Origin: JACCTU01 sp963809175 | GTDB lineage: Bacteria > Actinomycetota > Thermoleophilia > Gaiellales > Gaiellaceae | Reading direction: 5' to 3' | Assembly: GCA_963809175.1 (NCBI GenBank) | Contig: CAWEIK010000003.1 | Span: 904,071 to 968,070, forward strand | DNA: 64,000 nt | Shown here: one piece after another, positions 1 to 9,373 of the stretch | How the letters are laid out: each line of letters starts with the position of its first letter | Numbering within the stretch: position 1 is the first letter of the stretch | Position numbers and translations under genes: made by a program | The notes under the pieces: model-generated | What the model was told of the DNA's origin: nothing | What the model saw: only the letters and a program-made list of their open reading frames with translations | The model's database searches: none

Positions 1-409
1 GTTCCATGTCGACCACGGGCTCGAGCGGCTCGTAGTCGATCTTGATCCGCTCCGCGGCTCTCCGCGCCTGCTCGGGATGCTCGGCGGCGACAACGGCGAC
101 CGGCTCGCCGAAGTAGCGCACCTTCTCGAACGCGAGCACCGGCTGGTCGGGGAACTCGAGGCCGTAGCGCTTCTGTCCGGGAACGTCCGCGTGCGTCAGC
201 ACGGCGTGCACGCCCGGCGACGTCAGCGCCTCGCTCAGGTCGATCGCGAGAATGCGTGCGTGCGCGTGCGGGCTGCGCAGCGTGTGGCCCCAGAGCATCC
301 CGGCGGCAGAGAGGTCGCTCGAGTACGCGAACTCGCCCGTCGTCTTCGGGATCCCGTCGACGCGCACGACGCTCTCGCCGATCCGGCCCAGGGGCAGCGT
401 CTTGCTCAC
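1..409 (-). CDS. Xanthine dehydrogenase-type molybdenum-binding subunit, N-terminal part (runs off window)
   Basis: Large molybdopterin-binding subunit of a xanthine dehydrogenase/CO-dehydrogenase-type hydroxylase, here oxidising hypoxanthine/xanthine to urate. Only about 136 N-terminal residues are in the window. Reading the minus strand from the GTG at 409 gives a typical opening: IGESVVRVDGIPKTTGEFAY, then SPHAHARI, then VRYFGEPVAVVAAE, all standard for the a/b hammerhead domain of this family. The GTG overlaps the stop of the upstream iron-sulfur subunit (GTGA, 406-409), so FAD, Fe-S and Mo subunits form one operon transcribed leftward. The visible part reads in one frame. Substrate is inferred from the purine-degradation neighbours; other molybdenum hydroxylases share this architecture. 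Confidence 0.85.
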   Translation of the reverse strand, partial: MSKTLPLGRIGESVVRVDGIPKTTGEFAYSSDLSAAGMLWGHTLRSPHAHARILAIDLSEALTSPGVHAVLTHADVPGQKRYGLEFPDQPVLAFEKVRYFGEPVAVVAAEHPEQARRAAERIKIDYEPLEPVVDME

Positions 410-858
410 TCCGCCGCCAGCCGCACCGCGTCGAAGATCTTCGAGTAGCCCGTGCAGCGGCAGAGGTTGCCGGAGAGCGCCTCGCGGATCTCGTCGTCGT
501 TGGGCTGGGGTTGTGCGCGAGCAGGTCCGCGGTGGCGACGACGAGGCCCGGCGTGCAGAAGCCGCACTGCACCGCGCCCGCCTCGACGAACGCCTCCTGC
601 ACGCGATGGAGCTCGCCGTTCTCCGGCGAGCCCCTCGACGGTGACGACCTCGTGGCCGTCGGCCTGCGCCGCGAGCACGAGGCACGCGCAGACGAGCGTG
701 CCGTCGAGGAGCACCGAGCACGACCCGCACTCCCCTTGCTCGCACGCGTTCTTCGACCCCGGCAGCCCAAGGCTCTCGCGCAGCGCGAAGAGGAGGCTCT
801 CGCCCGCCCAGACGTCGGCCTCGCGCTTCTCGCCGTTGACGGTGAGCTCGATCTTCAC
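406..858 (-). CDS. Xanthine dehydrogenase-type [2Fe-2S] subunit (two compensating frameshifts)
   Basis: Small iron-sulfur subunit that passes electrons from the molybdenum site to the FAD subunit. The N-terminus carries the plant-type ferredoxin pattern with Cys39, Cys44, Cys47 and Cys57 (ACEQGECGSC then VCACL), and the C-terminus has the second cluster motif NLCRCTGYSKI. The middle is out of frame: an extra base near 622-630 and a missing base near 505-511 shift and then restore the frame; the shifted stretch read correctly contains QCGFCTPG, the missing half of the second cluster motif. Corrected length is about 150 residues, normal for the family. GTG start at 858 overlaps the TGA of the FAD subunit (855-858). 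The indels look like sequence errors because every cluster ligand is intact. Confidence 0.85.
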   Translation of the reverse strand: MKIELTVNGEKREADVWAGESLLFALRESLGLPGSKNACEQGECGSCSVLLDGTLVCACLVLAAQADGHEVVTVEGLAGERRAPSRAGGVRRGGRGAVRLLHAGPRRRHRGPARAQPQPNDDEIREALSGNLCRCTGYSKIFDAVRLAAE

Positions 859-1636
859 GCCGTGCACCGGTCGATCGCGCGCTTCGTCAGCACGCGCAGC
901 GCGTGGCGGCGATACGCGGCGGTGCCACGAACGTCGTCGATCGGGCTGGCCGCCTCTGCGACGAGGTCGGGGAACGACGACGCGTCGCCGAGCGGTGCGC
1001 GGACGAGCGTCGGCACCGGCCCGGCGGAGCCGAACGCCGCGCGAAGCTCGTCCGTCGACGCGCACGGCGAGCGAGACGACCGCGATCACCATCGCGTTTC
1101 GCGGACCGACCTTCATGAACGTCTGCCTGCCGCCGGTCTCGACGAGCAGCCCGACGACGAGCTCGTCCTCGGCGAGGACGTTCTGCTTCGGGCCGACGAG
1201 GAAGTCCGTCAAGGCGACGACGCGCGTGCCGCGGACGCTCGCGAGCTCGACCTCGCGCGCCGGCGACGAGCAGCGGCGGCAGCGCGTCGCCGGCCGGCGA
1301 GGACGTGCCGAGGTTCCCACCGATCGTGCCGCGGTTGCGGATCTGCGGCGATCCGACGGTGCGCGACGCCTCTGCGAGCGCGGGCAGCAGGCCGGCGAGC
1401 GGCTCCTCCATCGCCTCCGCGTAGGTGAGACCCGCGCCGAGCCGCAGCGTCCCGTTCTCGCGCGACCAGCCGCGCAGCTCGGGCACCTCGTTCAGGTTCA
1501 GGAGGGCGCCCGGCCGGAGCCGGTCGAAGTTGATCGCGACCATCACGTCGGTGCCGCCCGCGATCGGGACGGCGTCGGGCCGCTCCGCCTTCAGCCGCAG
1601 CGCCTCGTCCAGCGAGAGCGGACTCAGGACGTCCAC
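855..1636 (-). CDS. Xanthine dehydrogenase-type FAD-binding subunit (two frameshifts)
   Basis: FAD-binding middle subunit (CoxM/XdhB type), first gene of the leftward operon. The N-terminal half has the two FAD-binding glycine motifs, AGGTDVMV near residue 28 and TIGGNLGTSSPAGDALPPLL near residue 105. The frame then breaks near 1255-1262 and continues as VALTDFLVGPKQNVLAEDEL, and breaks again near 1050-1062, continuing to RAAFGSAGPVPTLV and the end VLTKRAIDRCTA. Corrected length is about 260 residues, usual for CoxM-type subunits. Start is the GTG at 1636, only 28 bp from the divergent adenine deaminase start, so both transcripts probably have very short or no leaders. The order FAD, Fe-S, Mo is the common one for this enzyme type. 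Confidence 0.83.
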
Positions 1637-1664
1637 GGCGCCTAGGGTAGTACGTTAGGAGCCG

Positions 1665-3358
1665 ATGGCCGACCTCGCGCGCCGACTGGCCGTTGCCCGC
1701 GGGGACGAGCCGGCCGACCTCGTCATCCGCGGCGGACGCGTGCTCTCCGTCTTCACGCGCGAGTGGCTCGAGACGGATGTCGCGATCGCCGACGGCTTCA
1801 TCGCCGGTCTGGGCGACTACGAGGGGCGGGAGACGCTGGACGTCTCGGGCCGCTGGGTCGTGCCCGGCTTCGTCGACGCGCACATGCACCTCGAGTCGTC
1901 GAAGCTGCTCGTCGACGAGTTCGCGCGGCTCGTGCTGCCGCTCGGGACGACCGCGGTCGTCGCCGACCCGCACGAGATCGCGAACGTGCTCGGCACCGAC
2001 GGCGTCCACTGGCTGCTCGACGCGTGCGACGAGGTGCCGCTCGACGTCTACGTGATGGCGTCGTCGTGCGTGCCCGCGTCGCGGTTCGAGTCGCCGCGCC
2101 GCGAGCTCACGCCCGGCGACCTCGAGGGGCTGCTGCGCCGGCGGCGCGTGATCGGGCTCGCCGAGATGATGAACTTCCCCGGCGTGATCGCGGGCGACGA
2201 GCGCGAGCTCGCGAAGCTCCGGCTCGACGGCGCGTCGCACGTCGACGGCCACGCGCCCGGCGTCCTCGGCAAGCAGCTGAACGCCTACGCGGCGGCCGGG
2301 ATCCGCTCCGACCACGAGGCGTACTCGGCGGAGGAGGGCCGCCAGCGGCTGCGCGCCGGGATGTGGCTGCTGATCCGCGAGGCCTCGGCCGCGCGCAACC
2401 TCCACGCCCTGCTGCCGGTCGTCCGCGAGTTCGGGCCGGCGCGGATCGCGTTCTGCACCGACGACCGCGAGCCGGAGCACATCGTCGACGAGGGGCACAT
2501 CAACTCGATGGTCCGCGCGAGCGTCGAGCAGGGGATCGCACCGGAGGACGCGCTCGTGATGGCGTCGCGGAACGGCGCGTCGTGGCACGGCCTCTCGCAC
2601 CTCGGCGCGATCGCTCCGGGCTACCAGGCAGACCTGCTTGGTGCTGCCCGACCTCGAGCGCTTCGAGCCGGAGCTCGTGCTGAAGCGCGGCTCGCCCGTC
2701 GGCGAGATCGACCGGCCCTCCGTGCCGGAGTGGGTCAAGCACACCGTTCGCGCCGCGCCGACCTCGACGAGCGACTTCGCGCTGCGTTCGGCAGGCGGCC
2801 GGGTGCGCGTGATCGGCGTCGTGCCCGACCAGATCGTCACCGAGGCGCTCGTCGAGGAGCCGACGGTTCGCGACGGACAGGTGGTCGCCGACGCCGAGCG
2901 CGATCTCGCGAAGATCGCCGTCGTCGAGCGCCACCTCGGCACCGGGCCGGATCGGCCTCGGGCTCGTGCGCGGCTTCGGGCTGCGCGACGGCGCGCTCGC
3001 CTCGACGATCGCGCACGACGCGCACAACATCGTCGCCGTCGCGATGAACGACGACGACCTGCAGCGCGCGGTCGAGCGGCTCGTGGAGCTCGGCGGCGGG
3101 ATCGTCGTCGTCTCGCAGGGCGAGGTCCGCGCGGAGCTGCCGCTCCCCGTCGCCGGCCTGCTCTCCGACCGTCCGCTCGCCGAGGTCGTCGCTGCGAGCC
3201 GCGCGTGCGTGGAAGCGACGCGCGAGCTCGGCTGCACCCTGCCCTCGCCGTTCCAGTCGCTCGCCTTCCTGGCGCTCTCGGTGATCCCGAGCCTGAAGAT
3301 CACGGACCACGGCCTCGTCGACGTCGACGCTTTCGAGCTCGTTCCGCTCGAGGTGTGA
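1665..3358 (+). CDS. ade: Adenine deaminase (two frameshifts)
   Basis: Amidohydrolase converting adenine to hypoxanthine, feeding the adjacent xanthine dehydrogenase. Near the N-terminus the metal motif VDAHMHLESS (His73, His75) and the ADPHEIANVLG motif are those of the Ade/AdeC family, as is FCTDDREPEHI later. The reading frame breaks at about 2638 (extra t in ctgcttggtg) and again at about 2946 (extra g in caccgggccg); correct reading continues as VLPDLERFEPELV and then GLGLVRGFGLRDGALAST, ending in the family-typical C-terminal domain (ITDHGLVDVDAFEL). Reconstructed length is about 564 residues, normal for bacterial Ade. ATG at 1665 has TAGGAG 5 bp upstream. It diverges from the xanthine dehydrogenase operon. 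Confidence 0.92.
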
Positions 3359-3395
3359 GCACGCTCTAGTCCTTGTACAGATTGGCACCTGTGGC

Positions 3396-5477
3396 TCACT
3401 CTGCGTCTTCCGATGTTGCGACGGGCGCTTCGACGGGCAAGGGGGGTGCGACGCCGAGCGCCCAGCAGTAAGAGCTGAGCTCGTCGACGTCCTGTTCGAC
3501 GAGCGCCGTCAGCGTCGTGCCGCCGCCGTGTCCCGAGTCCCGGAGCGGCAGCAGAAAGTAGGGACCGCCCTGCGTCGTTTCGGCCTGGAGCCTGGCGACC
3601 ATCTTGAGCGCATCGTGCGGCCGCGCGACCCGATCGTTCAACGCCGGCACGAACACCATCACCGGATAGCGGCGATCGCCCCGGACGTTGTGATACGGCG
3701 AGTAGCCGGCGAGGTACGGACCCTCGACGGGGTCGTCCGGCGATCCGAACTCGACCGTCGCCGCGCTCCGGATACGCAGCATGTCGAGGTTGGGCACACG
3801 GGAGAACACAGCTCCGAAGGCATCGGGTGCTTGCATTGCGGTGACGGCGACGAGTAGACCGCCGTTGCTGTTGCCGCGCGAGACGAGCTTGGAGGGCGTC
3901 GTGTAGCCCGCCGAGACGAGCCAGCGCGCCGCGGCGATGTAGTCATCGAACGCGTTTTGCCGCCGCGTCTTCGTCGCCGCCTCGTGCCAGGCGCGGCCGT
4001 ATTCGCCGCCGCCTCGGATGTTCGGGTACGCGAGCACGCCGCCCAGCTTCAGCCACGCGGCGTTGAGCGCCGTAAAGGTCGGCTGCACCGAGATGTTGAA
4101 GCCCCCGTAGCCGCTCAGACGCACGGGACGGCGGCCGTCGCGAGGCATGTCCCTTCGGTGGATGACGAACATCGAGACCGGCGTGCCGTCGCGCGACTCG
4201 TACCAGACCTGCTCCGTCAGGTAGGCGGATGCGTCGAGGCCCACGTCGGGGACGTGGTAGGGCGCCAGGCGGTCGGACCCGTAGTCGTATCGATAGACCG
4301 ACGGGCCCTGCACGTACGACTCGAAGCGCACCCACACCTCGTCGGCGTCCCAGCCGCCGCTGACGCCGCTGATCATCCCTCCGCCTTCCGTCCGATTGAC
4401 CGAACCGAGTGCGGGAAGCGCCAACTCGCGCAGGAAGGTCCCGTCCTCGGAGTGGACGTGTACACGATGAGACGCCGAGTGCGAGTAGACGGCGTACAGA
4501 CGGCCTCCGACACCGGTCACCGACAGCAACGTGTCCGAGCGTTCGGGAATGACCGTCCGCCATTCGGTCGGCTCCGTCAGCGGCGCGATGCAGAGGCGGC
4601 CGCGCGGGGCGTCGCGGTCGGTGTGGACGAGCAACTTGTCCCCGATCACCTGCACGTAGTTCACTGACCGCAGATCCGGAGCCACCGGCACCAACGCGTC
4701 GTCCGCGAGGCGCAGCAGGTAGACCGCGTTCGCGTGCACGAAGTCCCACTTGGAGAGCACGGCGAATCGGCCGCACCCGCTGATCTGGACCGAGCACCAG
4801 TACTTTTTCACCTCGTCGTCGCCGAAGACTTGTCGAGCCGGCGCGGCCGACCCGAGCCGGTGCTCGTAGACGTGCCACTGTGTCTCGTCGTCCGCGGGCA
4901 TCTCTCCCGGCTCCGGACACGCCGCGTAGAAGAACCCTGACCCATCAGGCCGCCAGGCCAGCGACTCGTGCGACGTGCCGCGAGGCCGGTCGGGAAGCAG
5001 CTGTCCCGTCTCGACGTCGAGCACGCGGATCACCGCATCGTGGGGGCTGCCAATGGACTTCCCGCACGCGACCAGCGTGCCATCCGGCGACGGCACAGCG
5101 AACACCAGCACCTCGTCACTTGCCCACGTGTTGGGATCGACCACCGACTCGGGCGGCGCATCTTTGCCGCGCCGCAGCATGAACTTGAGCTTGTCGTCGT
5201 CGGCGTCCGCCTGCCAGAAAAACTCGTGTCCGTTCGATCCGGCGGGAATAGGCGACGACAACTGCGCATGACGCCGTGAGCGAGCGACCGCTGCCCGCAG
5301 CCAGTCGCGCCCCGGGACCGCACTCAGCACTGAATGCGTGACGGCCTCCTGCGCCGCGATCCACGCCTCGGTCTCCGGATCGTTGAGCCGCTCCAGCCAG
5401 ACGTAAGGATCGTCGAACCACCGCCCGTGCAGCGTGTAGCCGCTATCCGAATCGCGGCGCGCCGTGGGAAATTCCAA
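3396..5477 (-). CDS. Prolyl oligopeptidase family serine peptidase (S9A)
   Basis: Intact 693-residue peptidase of the prolyl oligopeptidase family: N-terminal beta-propeller (approximately residues 70-400) capping a C-terminal alpha/beta-hydrolase domain. Catalytic residues are visible: Ser537 in GNSNGGLL, Asp615 in PALNDRV and His650 in SGHGGG. The N-terminus DPYVWLERLNDPETEAWI is the family opening. No signal peptide is evident, so it is probably cytoplasmic and cleaves short proline-containing peptides. The start at 5477 is a TTG and is uncertain. It lies opposite to the surrounding purine genes and is probably an independent unit; its end converges with adenine deaminase with 37 bp between them. 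Confidence 0.93.
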   Translation of the reverse strand: MEFPTARRDSDSGYTLHGRWFDDPYVWLERLNDPETEAWIAAQEAVTHSVLSAVPGRDWLRAAVARSRRHAQLSSPIPAGSNGHEFFWQADADDDKLKFMLRRGKDAPPESVVDPNTWASDEVLVFAVPSPDGTLVACGKSIGSPHDAVIRVLDVETGQLLPDRPRGTSHESLAWRPDGSGFFYAACPEPGEMPADDETQWHVYEHRLGSAAPARQVFGDDEVKKYWCSVQISGCGRFAVLSKWDFVHANAVYLLRLADDALVPVAPDLRSVNYVQVIGDKLLVHTDRDAPRGRLCIAPLTEPTEWRTVIPERSDTLLSVTGVGGRLYAVYSHSASHRVHVHSEDGTFLRELALPALGSVNRTEGGGMISGVSGGWDADEVWVRFESYVQGPSVYRYDYGSDRLAPYHVPDVGLDASAYLTEQVWYESRDGTPVSMFVIHRRDMPRDGRRPVRLSGYGGFNISVQPTFTALNAAWLKLGGVLAYPNIRGGGEYGRAWHEAATKTRRQNAFDDYIAAARWLVSAGYTTPSKLVSRGNSNGGLLVAVTAMQAPDAFGAVFSRVPNLDMLRIRSAATVEFGSPDDPVEGPYLAGYSPYHNVRGDRRYPVMVFVPALNDRVARPHDALKMVARLQAETTQGGPYFLLPLRDSGHGGGTTLTALVEQDVDELSSYCWALGVAPPLPVEAPVATSEDAE

Positions 5478-5737
5478 GGGCGGGTTCAGCGTCCTGATCC
5501 GGTGATCCTTCGCCGCGCGACGAGTTCGCTGCGGCTCGCTGTGTTGACACCGATTTGGGGGAACGGCGACGCGGTTTGCCGGCGGGTCATCGAGAGAACT
5601 CTTTCAGCTTCTAGCATCGGGAAGCAGAAGAGCGGAGCCACGCAAGCGCCTTCACGGCGTAAGACGCCCGGCCGTCCCATGTCTATGACAATCTCGGACC
5701 AGGTGGTCTCTTCTCGCGCGTGTACAAAGGCCAGAGT

Positions 5738-7072
5738 GTGAGCACGCTCTACGCCAACGCGCACGTCGTGACGCTCGACGACGCGCGGAGCGAGCACGCC
5801 GGCGGCTGGCTGCTCGTCGAGGACGGCTTCGTGCGCGACGTCGGCGGCGGCGCGGAGCCCGAGAGCGACGAGCGCGTCGACCTCGGGGGCAAGGTCGTCA
5901 CGCCCGGGCTCGTGAACACGCACCACCACCTGTACCAGACGCTCACGCGCGCGCGGGCGCAGCAGGCCGACCTGTTCTCGTGGCTGCGCGAGCTGTACCC
6001 GGTCTGGGCGCGCGTCGACGCGGAGGCCGAGTACGCGGCCGCGCGCACCGGGCTCGCCGAGCTCGCGCTCTCCGGTTGCACGACGGTGTTCGACCACCAC
6101 TACGTCTTCCCGCGCGGGCGCACCGGGCTCGTCGAGGCGGAGGTGCAGGCGGCGCGCGAGCTCGGCGTGCGCATCGTCGCCTCGCGCGGCTCGATGGACC
6201 TCGGCGAGTCGGACGGCGGGCTTCCGCCCGACGAGCTCGTCGAGGACCTCGACGCGGTGCTCGCCGACACCGAGCGGCTCGCGGGCGAGCTCCACGAGCC
6301 GGGCCCCGGCGCGCGCGTCCAGCTCGCGGTCGCTCCCTGTTCGCCGTTCTCGGTGACGGGGAGGCTGATGGAGGAGTCGGCCGCGCTCGCGCGCCGGCTC
6401 GGCCTGCCGCTCCACACGCACCTCGCCGAGACGGTCGAGGAGGACGCGTACTGCCGCGAGCTCTACGGCTGCACGCCGGTCGAGTACCTCGAGCGGCTCG
6501 GGTGGCTCGCCGGCGACGTCTGGTGCGCGCACTGCGTCCACCTGCGCGACGACGAGATCCGGCGCTTCGGCGAGACCGGCACCGGCGTCGCGCACTGCCC
6601 GACGTCGAACCTGCGGCTCGGCGCCGGGGTTGCGCCCGTGCGTGACCTCCTGGACGCGAACGTGCGCGTCGGCCTCGGCGTCGACGGTTCCGCCTCGAAC
6701 GAGCGGAGCGACCTCTTCTTCGAGGTCAAGCAGGCGCTCCTCGTCGCGCGCGGCCGCGGCGGGCCGGCCGCGATGACCGTCCGGGACGCGCTCGCGCTCG
6801 GCACCCGCGGCGGCGCGGCCGTGCTCGGCCGAGACGACATCGGCTCGCTCGAGCCGGGCAAGTGCGCGGACTTCGCGGTCTGGCGGGTCGACGGGCTCGA
6901 GCTCGGCGGCGCCGAGGATCTCGTCGCGGGGCTCGTCTTCTCGGCGCCCCACCGGGTCGACCGCCTGGTGGTCGGAGGCGAGGACGTCGTGCGCGACGGG
7001 CACCTCGTCAGGGCCGACGAGGACGAGATCGCGCGCGAGCAGCGCCGGGAAGCGACAAGATTCGCCGCATGA
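5738..7072 (+). CDS. 8-oxoguanine deaminase-like amidohydrolase
   Basis: Metal-dependent aminohydrolase that most resembles 8-oxoguanine deaminase and, more broadly, the guanine/atrazine-chlorohydrolase group. Motifs: NTHHHLYQTLTRA near residue 58, LHTHLAETVEEDAYC near residue 225, HCVHLRDDEI, and GVDGSASNERSD with the catalytic Asp. About 444 residues, intact. The GTG at 5738 is preferred over the GTG at 5720 because AAAGG lies 7 bp before it. It is first in a five-gene plus-strand run (deaminase, UraH, UraD, PuuD, DUF3830) with overlapping ends, so its physiological role is likely to supply xanthine/urate (guanine or 8-oxoguanine deamination). Exact substrate cannot be decided from sequence. 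Confidence 0.82.
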   Translation: MSTLYANAHVVTLDDARSEHAGGWLLVEDGFVRDVGGGAEPESDERVDLGGKVVTPGLVNTHHHLYQTLTRARAQQADLFSWLRELYPVWARVDAEAEYAAARTGLAELALSGCTTVFDHHYVFPRGRTGLVEAEVQAARELGVRIVASRGSMDLGESDGGLPPDELVEDLDAVLADTERLAGELHEPGPGARVQLAVAPCSPFSVTGRLMEESAALARRLGLPLHTHLAETVEEDAYCRELYGCTPVEYLERLGWLAGDVWCAHCVHLRDDEIRRFGETGTGVAHCPTSNLRLGAGVAPVRDLLDANVRVGLGVDGSASNERSDLFFEVKQALLVARGRGGPAAMTVRDALALGTRGGAAVLGRDDIGSLEPGKCADFAVWRVDGLELGGAEDLVAGLVFSAPHRVDRLVVGGEDVVRDGHLVRADEDEIAREQRREATRFAA

Positions 7073-7356
7073 GCCTCTCGACCCACGTCCTCGACACCGA
7101 GCGCGGCCGTCCCGCCGAAGGTGTTCGCGTCGAGCTCTACCGCGGCGACGAGCAGCTCGCCGACGGGGCGACCGACGCCGACGGCCGGATCGCCGACCTC
7201 GCGCCGGGCCTCGAACCGGGCGTCTACCGGATCGTCTTCCACCCGCCGTCGCCGTTCTTCCGCCGCGTCGAGCTCGAGGTGGAGCTCGGCGACGGGCACA
7301 CGCACGTCCCGCTCCTCGTCTCGTCCTACGCGTGCGCGAGCTACCGCGGCAGCTGA
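7069..7356 (+). CDS. uraH: 5-hydroxyisourate hydrolase
   Basis: Transthyretin-related protein that hydrolyses 5-hydroxyisourate, the product of urate oxidase, to OHCU. The 95-residue protein begins with STHVLDTERGRPAEGVRVEL and ends in the diagnostic C-terminal YRGS; the catalytic His near the N-terminus (STHVLD), the Arg and the HTHVPLLVSSYACASYRGS tail are present. ATG at 7069 overlaps the stop of the upstream deaminase (ATGA). The next gene, uraD, begins inside its 3' end (25-bp overlap), arguing for translational coupling of two successive pathway steps. Confidence 0.95.
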   Translation: MSLSTHVLDTERGRPAEGVRVELYRGDEQLADGATDADGRIADLAPGLEPGVYRIVFHPPSPFFRRVELEVELGDGHTHVPLLVSSYACASYRGS

Positions 7357-7769
7357 GCGTCGACGAGCTGGCCGAGCTGTTCGAGGGCCGCTCGCGCTTC
7401 GTCGAACGGCTCGCCGAGCTTCCCGACCCGCTCGACGCCGCGTTCGACCTCGTCGGCGAGGTGCCGGAGGACGAGCTCGTCGAGGCGCTCGAGGCCCACC
7501 CGCAGATCGGCGCGAAGAACCTCTCCGAGCGTTCGGCGCGGGAGCAGGGTCCCGACTCGGACGCCGCGATCGAGACCGAGCTCGCCTACCTGAACCAGGT
7601 CTACGAGGAGAAGTTCGGCTTCCGCTTCGTCGTCTTCGTGAACCGGCGACCGAAGAGCGAGATCGCCGATGCGCTCCGCGCGCGACTGGAGCGAACCCGC
7701 GAAGAGGAGCTGGAGACCGCCGTGCGCGAGCTCGTCGCGATCGCGCGCGACCGCTGGGAACGTCCGTGA
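7332..7769 (+). CDS. uraD: 2-oxo-4-hydroxy-4-carboxy-5-ureidoimidazoline (OHCU) decarboxylase
   Basis: Decarboxylates OHCU to (S)-allantoin, the last step of urate breakdown. The 145-residue protein carries the family signature EALEAHPQIGAKN (catalytic His in AHPQIG), the SAREQ segment and FGFRFVVFVNRRPKSEIADAL. It starts at GTG 7332 inside uraH, so the two are likely co-translated; its TGA overlaps the GTG of the urate oxidase gene (7766-7769). All three proteins act consecutively on urate. No sign of damage. Confidence 0.95.
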   Translation: MRELPRQLSVDELAELFEGRSRFVERLAELPDPLDAAFDLVGEVPEDELVEALEAHPQIGAKNLSERSAREQGPDSDAAIETELAYLNQVYEEKFGFRFVVFVNRRPKSEIADALRARLERTREEELETAVRELVAIARDRWERP

Positions 7770-8969
7770 TCTTCGTCGACGCGTACCTCGTCGACTGGCT
7801 CGACCTGCTGATCCGCTGGCTGCACGTGGTCGCGGCGATCGTCTGGATCGGGACGTCCTTCTACTTCGTCGCGCTCGACAGCCACCTGCTCCCGCCGCGC
7901 AAGTCCCGCGACTCCGACGAGGGCGTCGGCGGCGAGTCGTGGGAGATCCACGGCGGCGGCTTCTACCGCATCCACAAGTTCCGCGTCGCGCCGGAGACGA
8001 TTCCCGAGCCGCTCCACTGGTACAAGTGGGAGGCGTACACGACGTGGCTGAGCGGCTTCGCGCTGCTCGTCGTCCTCTACTACCTCGACGCGGACACCTA
8101 CCTGGTCGACCCGTCGGTGCGAGATCTCGGCACGGGCACGGCGATCGCGATCAGCGTCGCGCTGCTCGCGATCGCGTGGCTCGTCTACGACGGGCTCTGC
8201 CGCCTGCTCGGCAACCGCGAGCTCGTGCTCGCGGCCGCGCTCGTCGCGTTCGTGGCCGCGTCCGCCTTCGCGGTGAGCGAGCTCTTCAGCGCGCGGGCGA
8301 TGCCGATCCAGGTCGGCGCGATGCTCGGGACGATGATGGTCGGCAACGTCCTCTTCGTGATCATCCCGGGCCACTGGGAGCTCGTGCACGCGAAGCGCGC
8401 CGGTCGCGAGCCCGACCCGGTGCACGGGCTCAAGGGCAAGCAGCGGTCGGTGCACAACAACTACCTGACGCTGCCCGTCGTGCTGGCGATGCTCGGACCG
8501 CACTTTCCCTTTGCGTTCGCGGGCGAGCACGGTTGGCTCGTCCTCGTCGCGCTGATGCTCGTCGGCGCGTGGATCCGGCTCTACTTCAACCTGCGCCACC
8601 GCGGCCGGACGGTCTGGTGGATCCCGGTGAGCGCAGCGCTCGCGGTGGTTGCGATCGCGATCGCGATCCGACCCGACGACGCCGAGCCCGCGGGCGCGCG
8701 CGGCGGTGCCGTTCGCCCAGGTCGCAGCGATCGTCGAGGAGCGCTGCGCCGTCTGTCACTCGCTGACGCCGACCGACCCGTCGTTCTCCTCGGCGCCGGG
8801 CGGGATCGCGTTCGACACGCCGGAGCAGATCCACGCCCGCGCCGCTGCGATCGAGGAGCAGGCCGTGCGCACCCGTGCGATGCCGCTCGGGAACGTCACC
8901 GAGATGACCGACGCCGAGCGCGAGCTCCTCGGCCGCTGGATCGCGCAGGGCGCTAAGGTCGCGCCGTGA
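7766..8969 (+). CDS. puuD: PuuD-type membrane urate oxidase with C-terminal cytochrome c domain (one frameshift)
   Basis: Membrane-bound urate hydroxylase that converts urate to 5-hydroxyisourate and feeds electrons to a cytochrome c instead of making hydrogen peroxide. The N-terminal part has several membrane segments: WLHVVAAIVWIGTSFYFVALD, LSGFALLVVLYYL, AIAISVALLAIAWLV and others, with conserved HGGGFYRIHKFRVAPE and NNYLTLPVVLAML. After a frameshift near 8690-8700 the protein continues as VAAIVEERCAVCHS, a class I haem-binding CxxCH, with a downstream TRAMPLGN methionine that could be the sixth ligand. This matches the domain order described for PuuD proteins. GTG start at 7766 overlaps uraD; the stop overlaps the GTG of the DUF3830 gene. 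Confidence 0.9.
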
Positions 8970-9373
8970 TCGAGATCACCGCAGGGGAGTTCCGCTTCGT
9001 CGCGCGCTTCGAGGAAGAGGCAGCACCCGAGACCGTCGCAGCCTTTCGGCGCCTGCTCCCGCTCGAGTCGAAGATCATCCACTGCCGCTGGAGCGGCGAG
9101 TCGAACTGGATCCCGTTCGGCGAGCTCGAGCTCGGCATCGGGCCGGAGAACGCGACGTGCTACCCGGCTCCGGGCGAGCTGCTGCTCTATCCGGGCGGGA
9201 TCAGCGAGACGGAGCTGCTCTTCCCCTACGGCGCGTGCGCGTTCGCGAGCAAGGCCGGGCCGCTCGCCGGCAACCACTTCGCGACGATGACCGAGGGGCA
9301 CGAGCAACTGCGCGAGCTCGGTCGCCGGACGCTCTGGGACGGCGCGCAGGACATCTCGTTCACCGAGAGCTGA
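8966..9373 (+). CDS. DUF3830 family (cyclophilin-like fold) protein
   Basis: Compact 135-residue protein of the DUF3830 family, which adopts a cyclophilin-like fold; no biochemical role is established that I can name. Recognisable features: FRRLLPLESKIIHCRWSGES, NWIPFGELELGIGPENATCY and YPGGISETELLFPYGACAFA near the C-terminal half. GTG start at 8966 overlaps the stop of the urate oxidase gene, so it is the last gene of the urate operon. Members of this family are commonly found near amidohydrolase and purine/hydantoin genes, so a role in handling allantoin or an intermediate is possible but inferred. Its end overlaps the convergent M20 gene by 14 bp. Confidence 0.8.
   Translation: MIEITAGEFRFVARFEEEAAPETVAAFRRLLPLESKIIHCRWSGESNWIPFGELELGIGPENATCYPAPGELLLYPGGISETELLFPYGACAFASKAGPLAGNHFATMTEGHEQLRELGRRTLWDGAQDISFTES

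Noticed and set aside
406..858. Programmed frameshifting in the Fe-S subunit and other genes
   Set aside because: No slippery heptamer with downstream pseudoknot was seen at the breaks, and breaks occur in many unrelated genes, so sequence error is more likely.
1209..2942. Long minus-strand open frame across the xanthine dehydrogenase FAD gene and adenine deaminase
   Set aside because: Composition is Arg/Ala/Pro-rich with no motifs and it is antisense to adenine deaminase; a typical GC-rich shadow frame.
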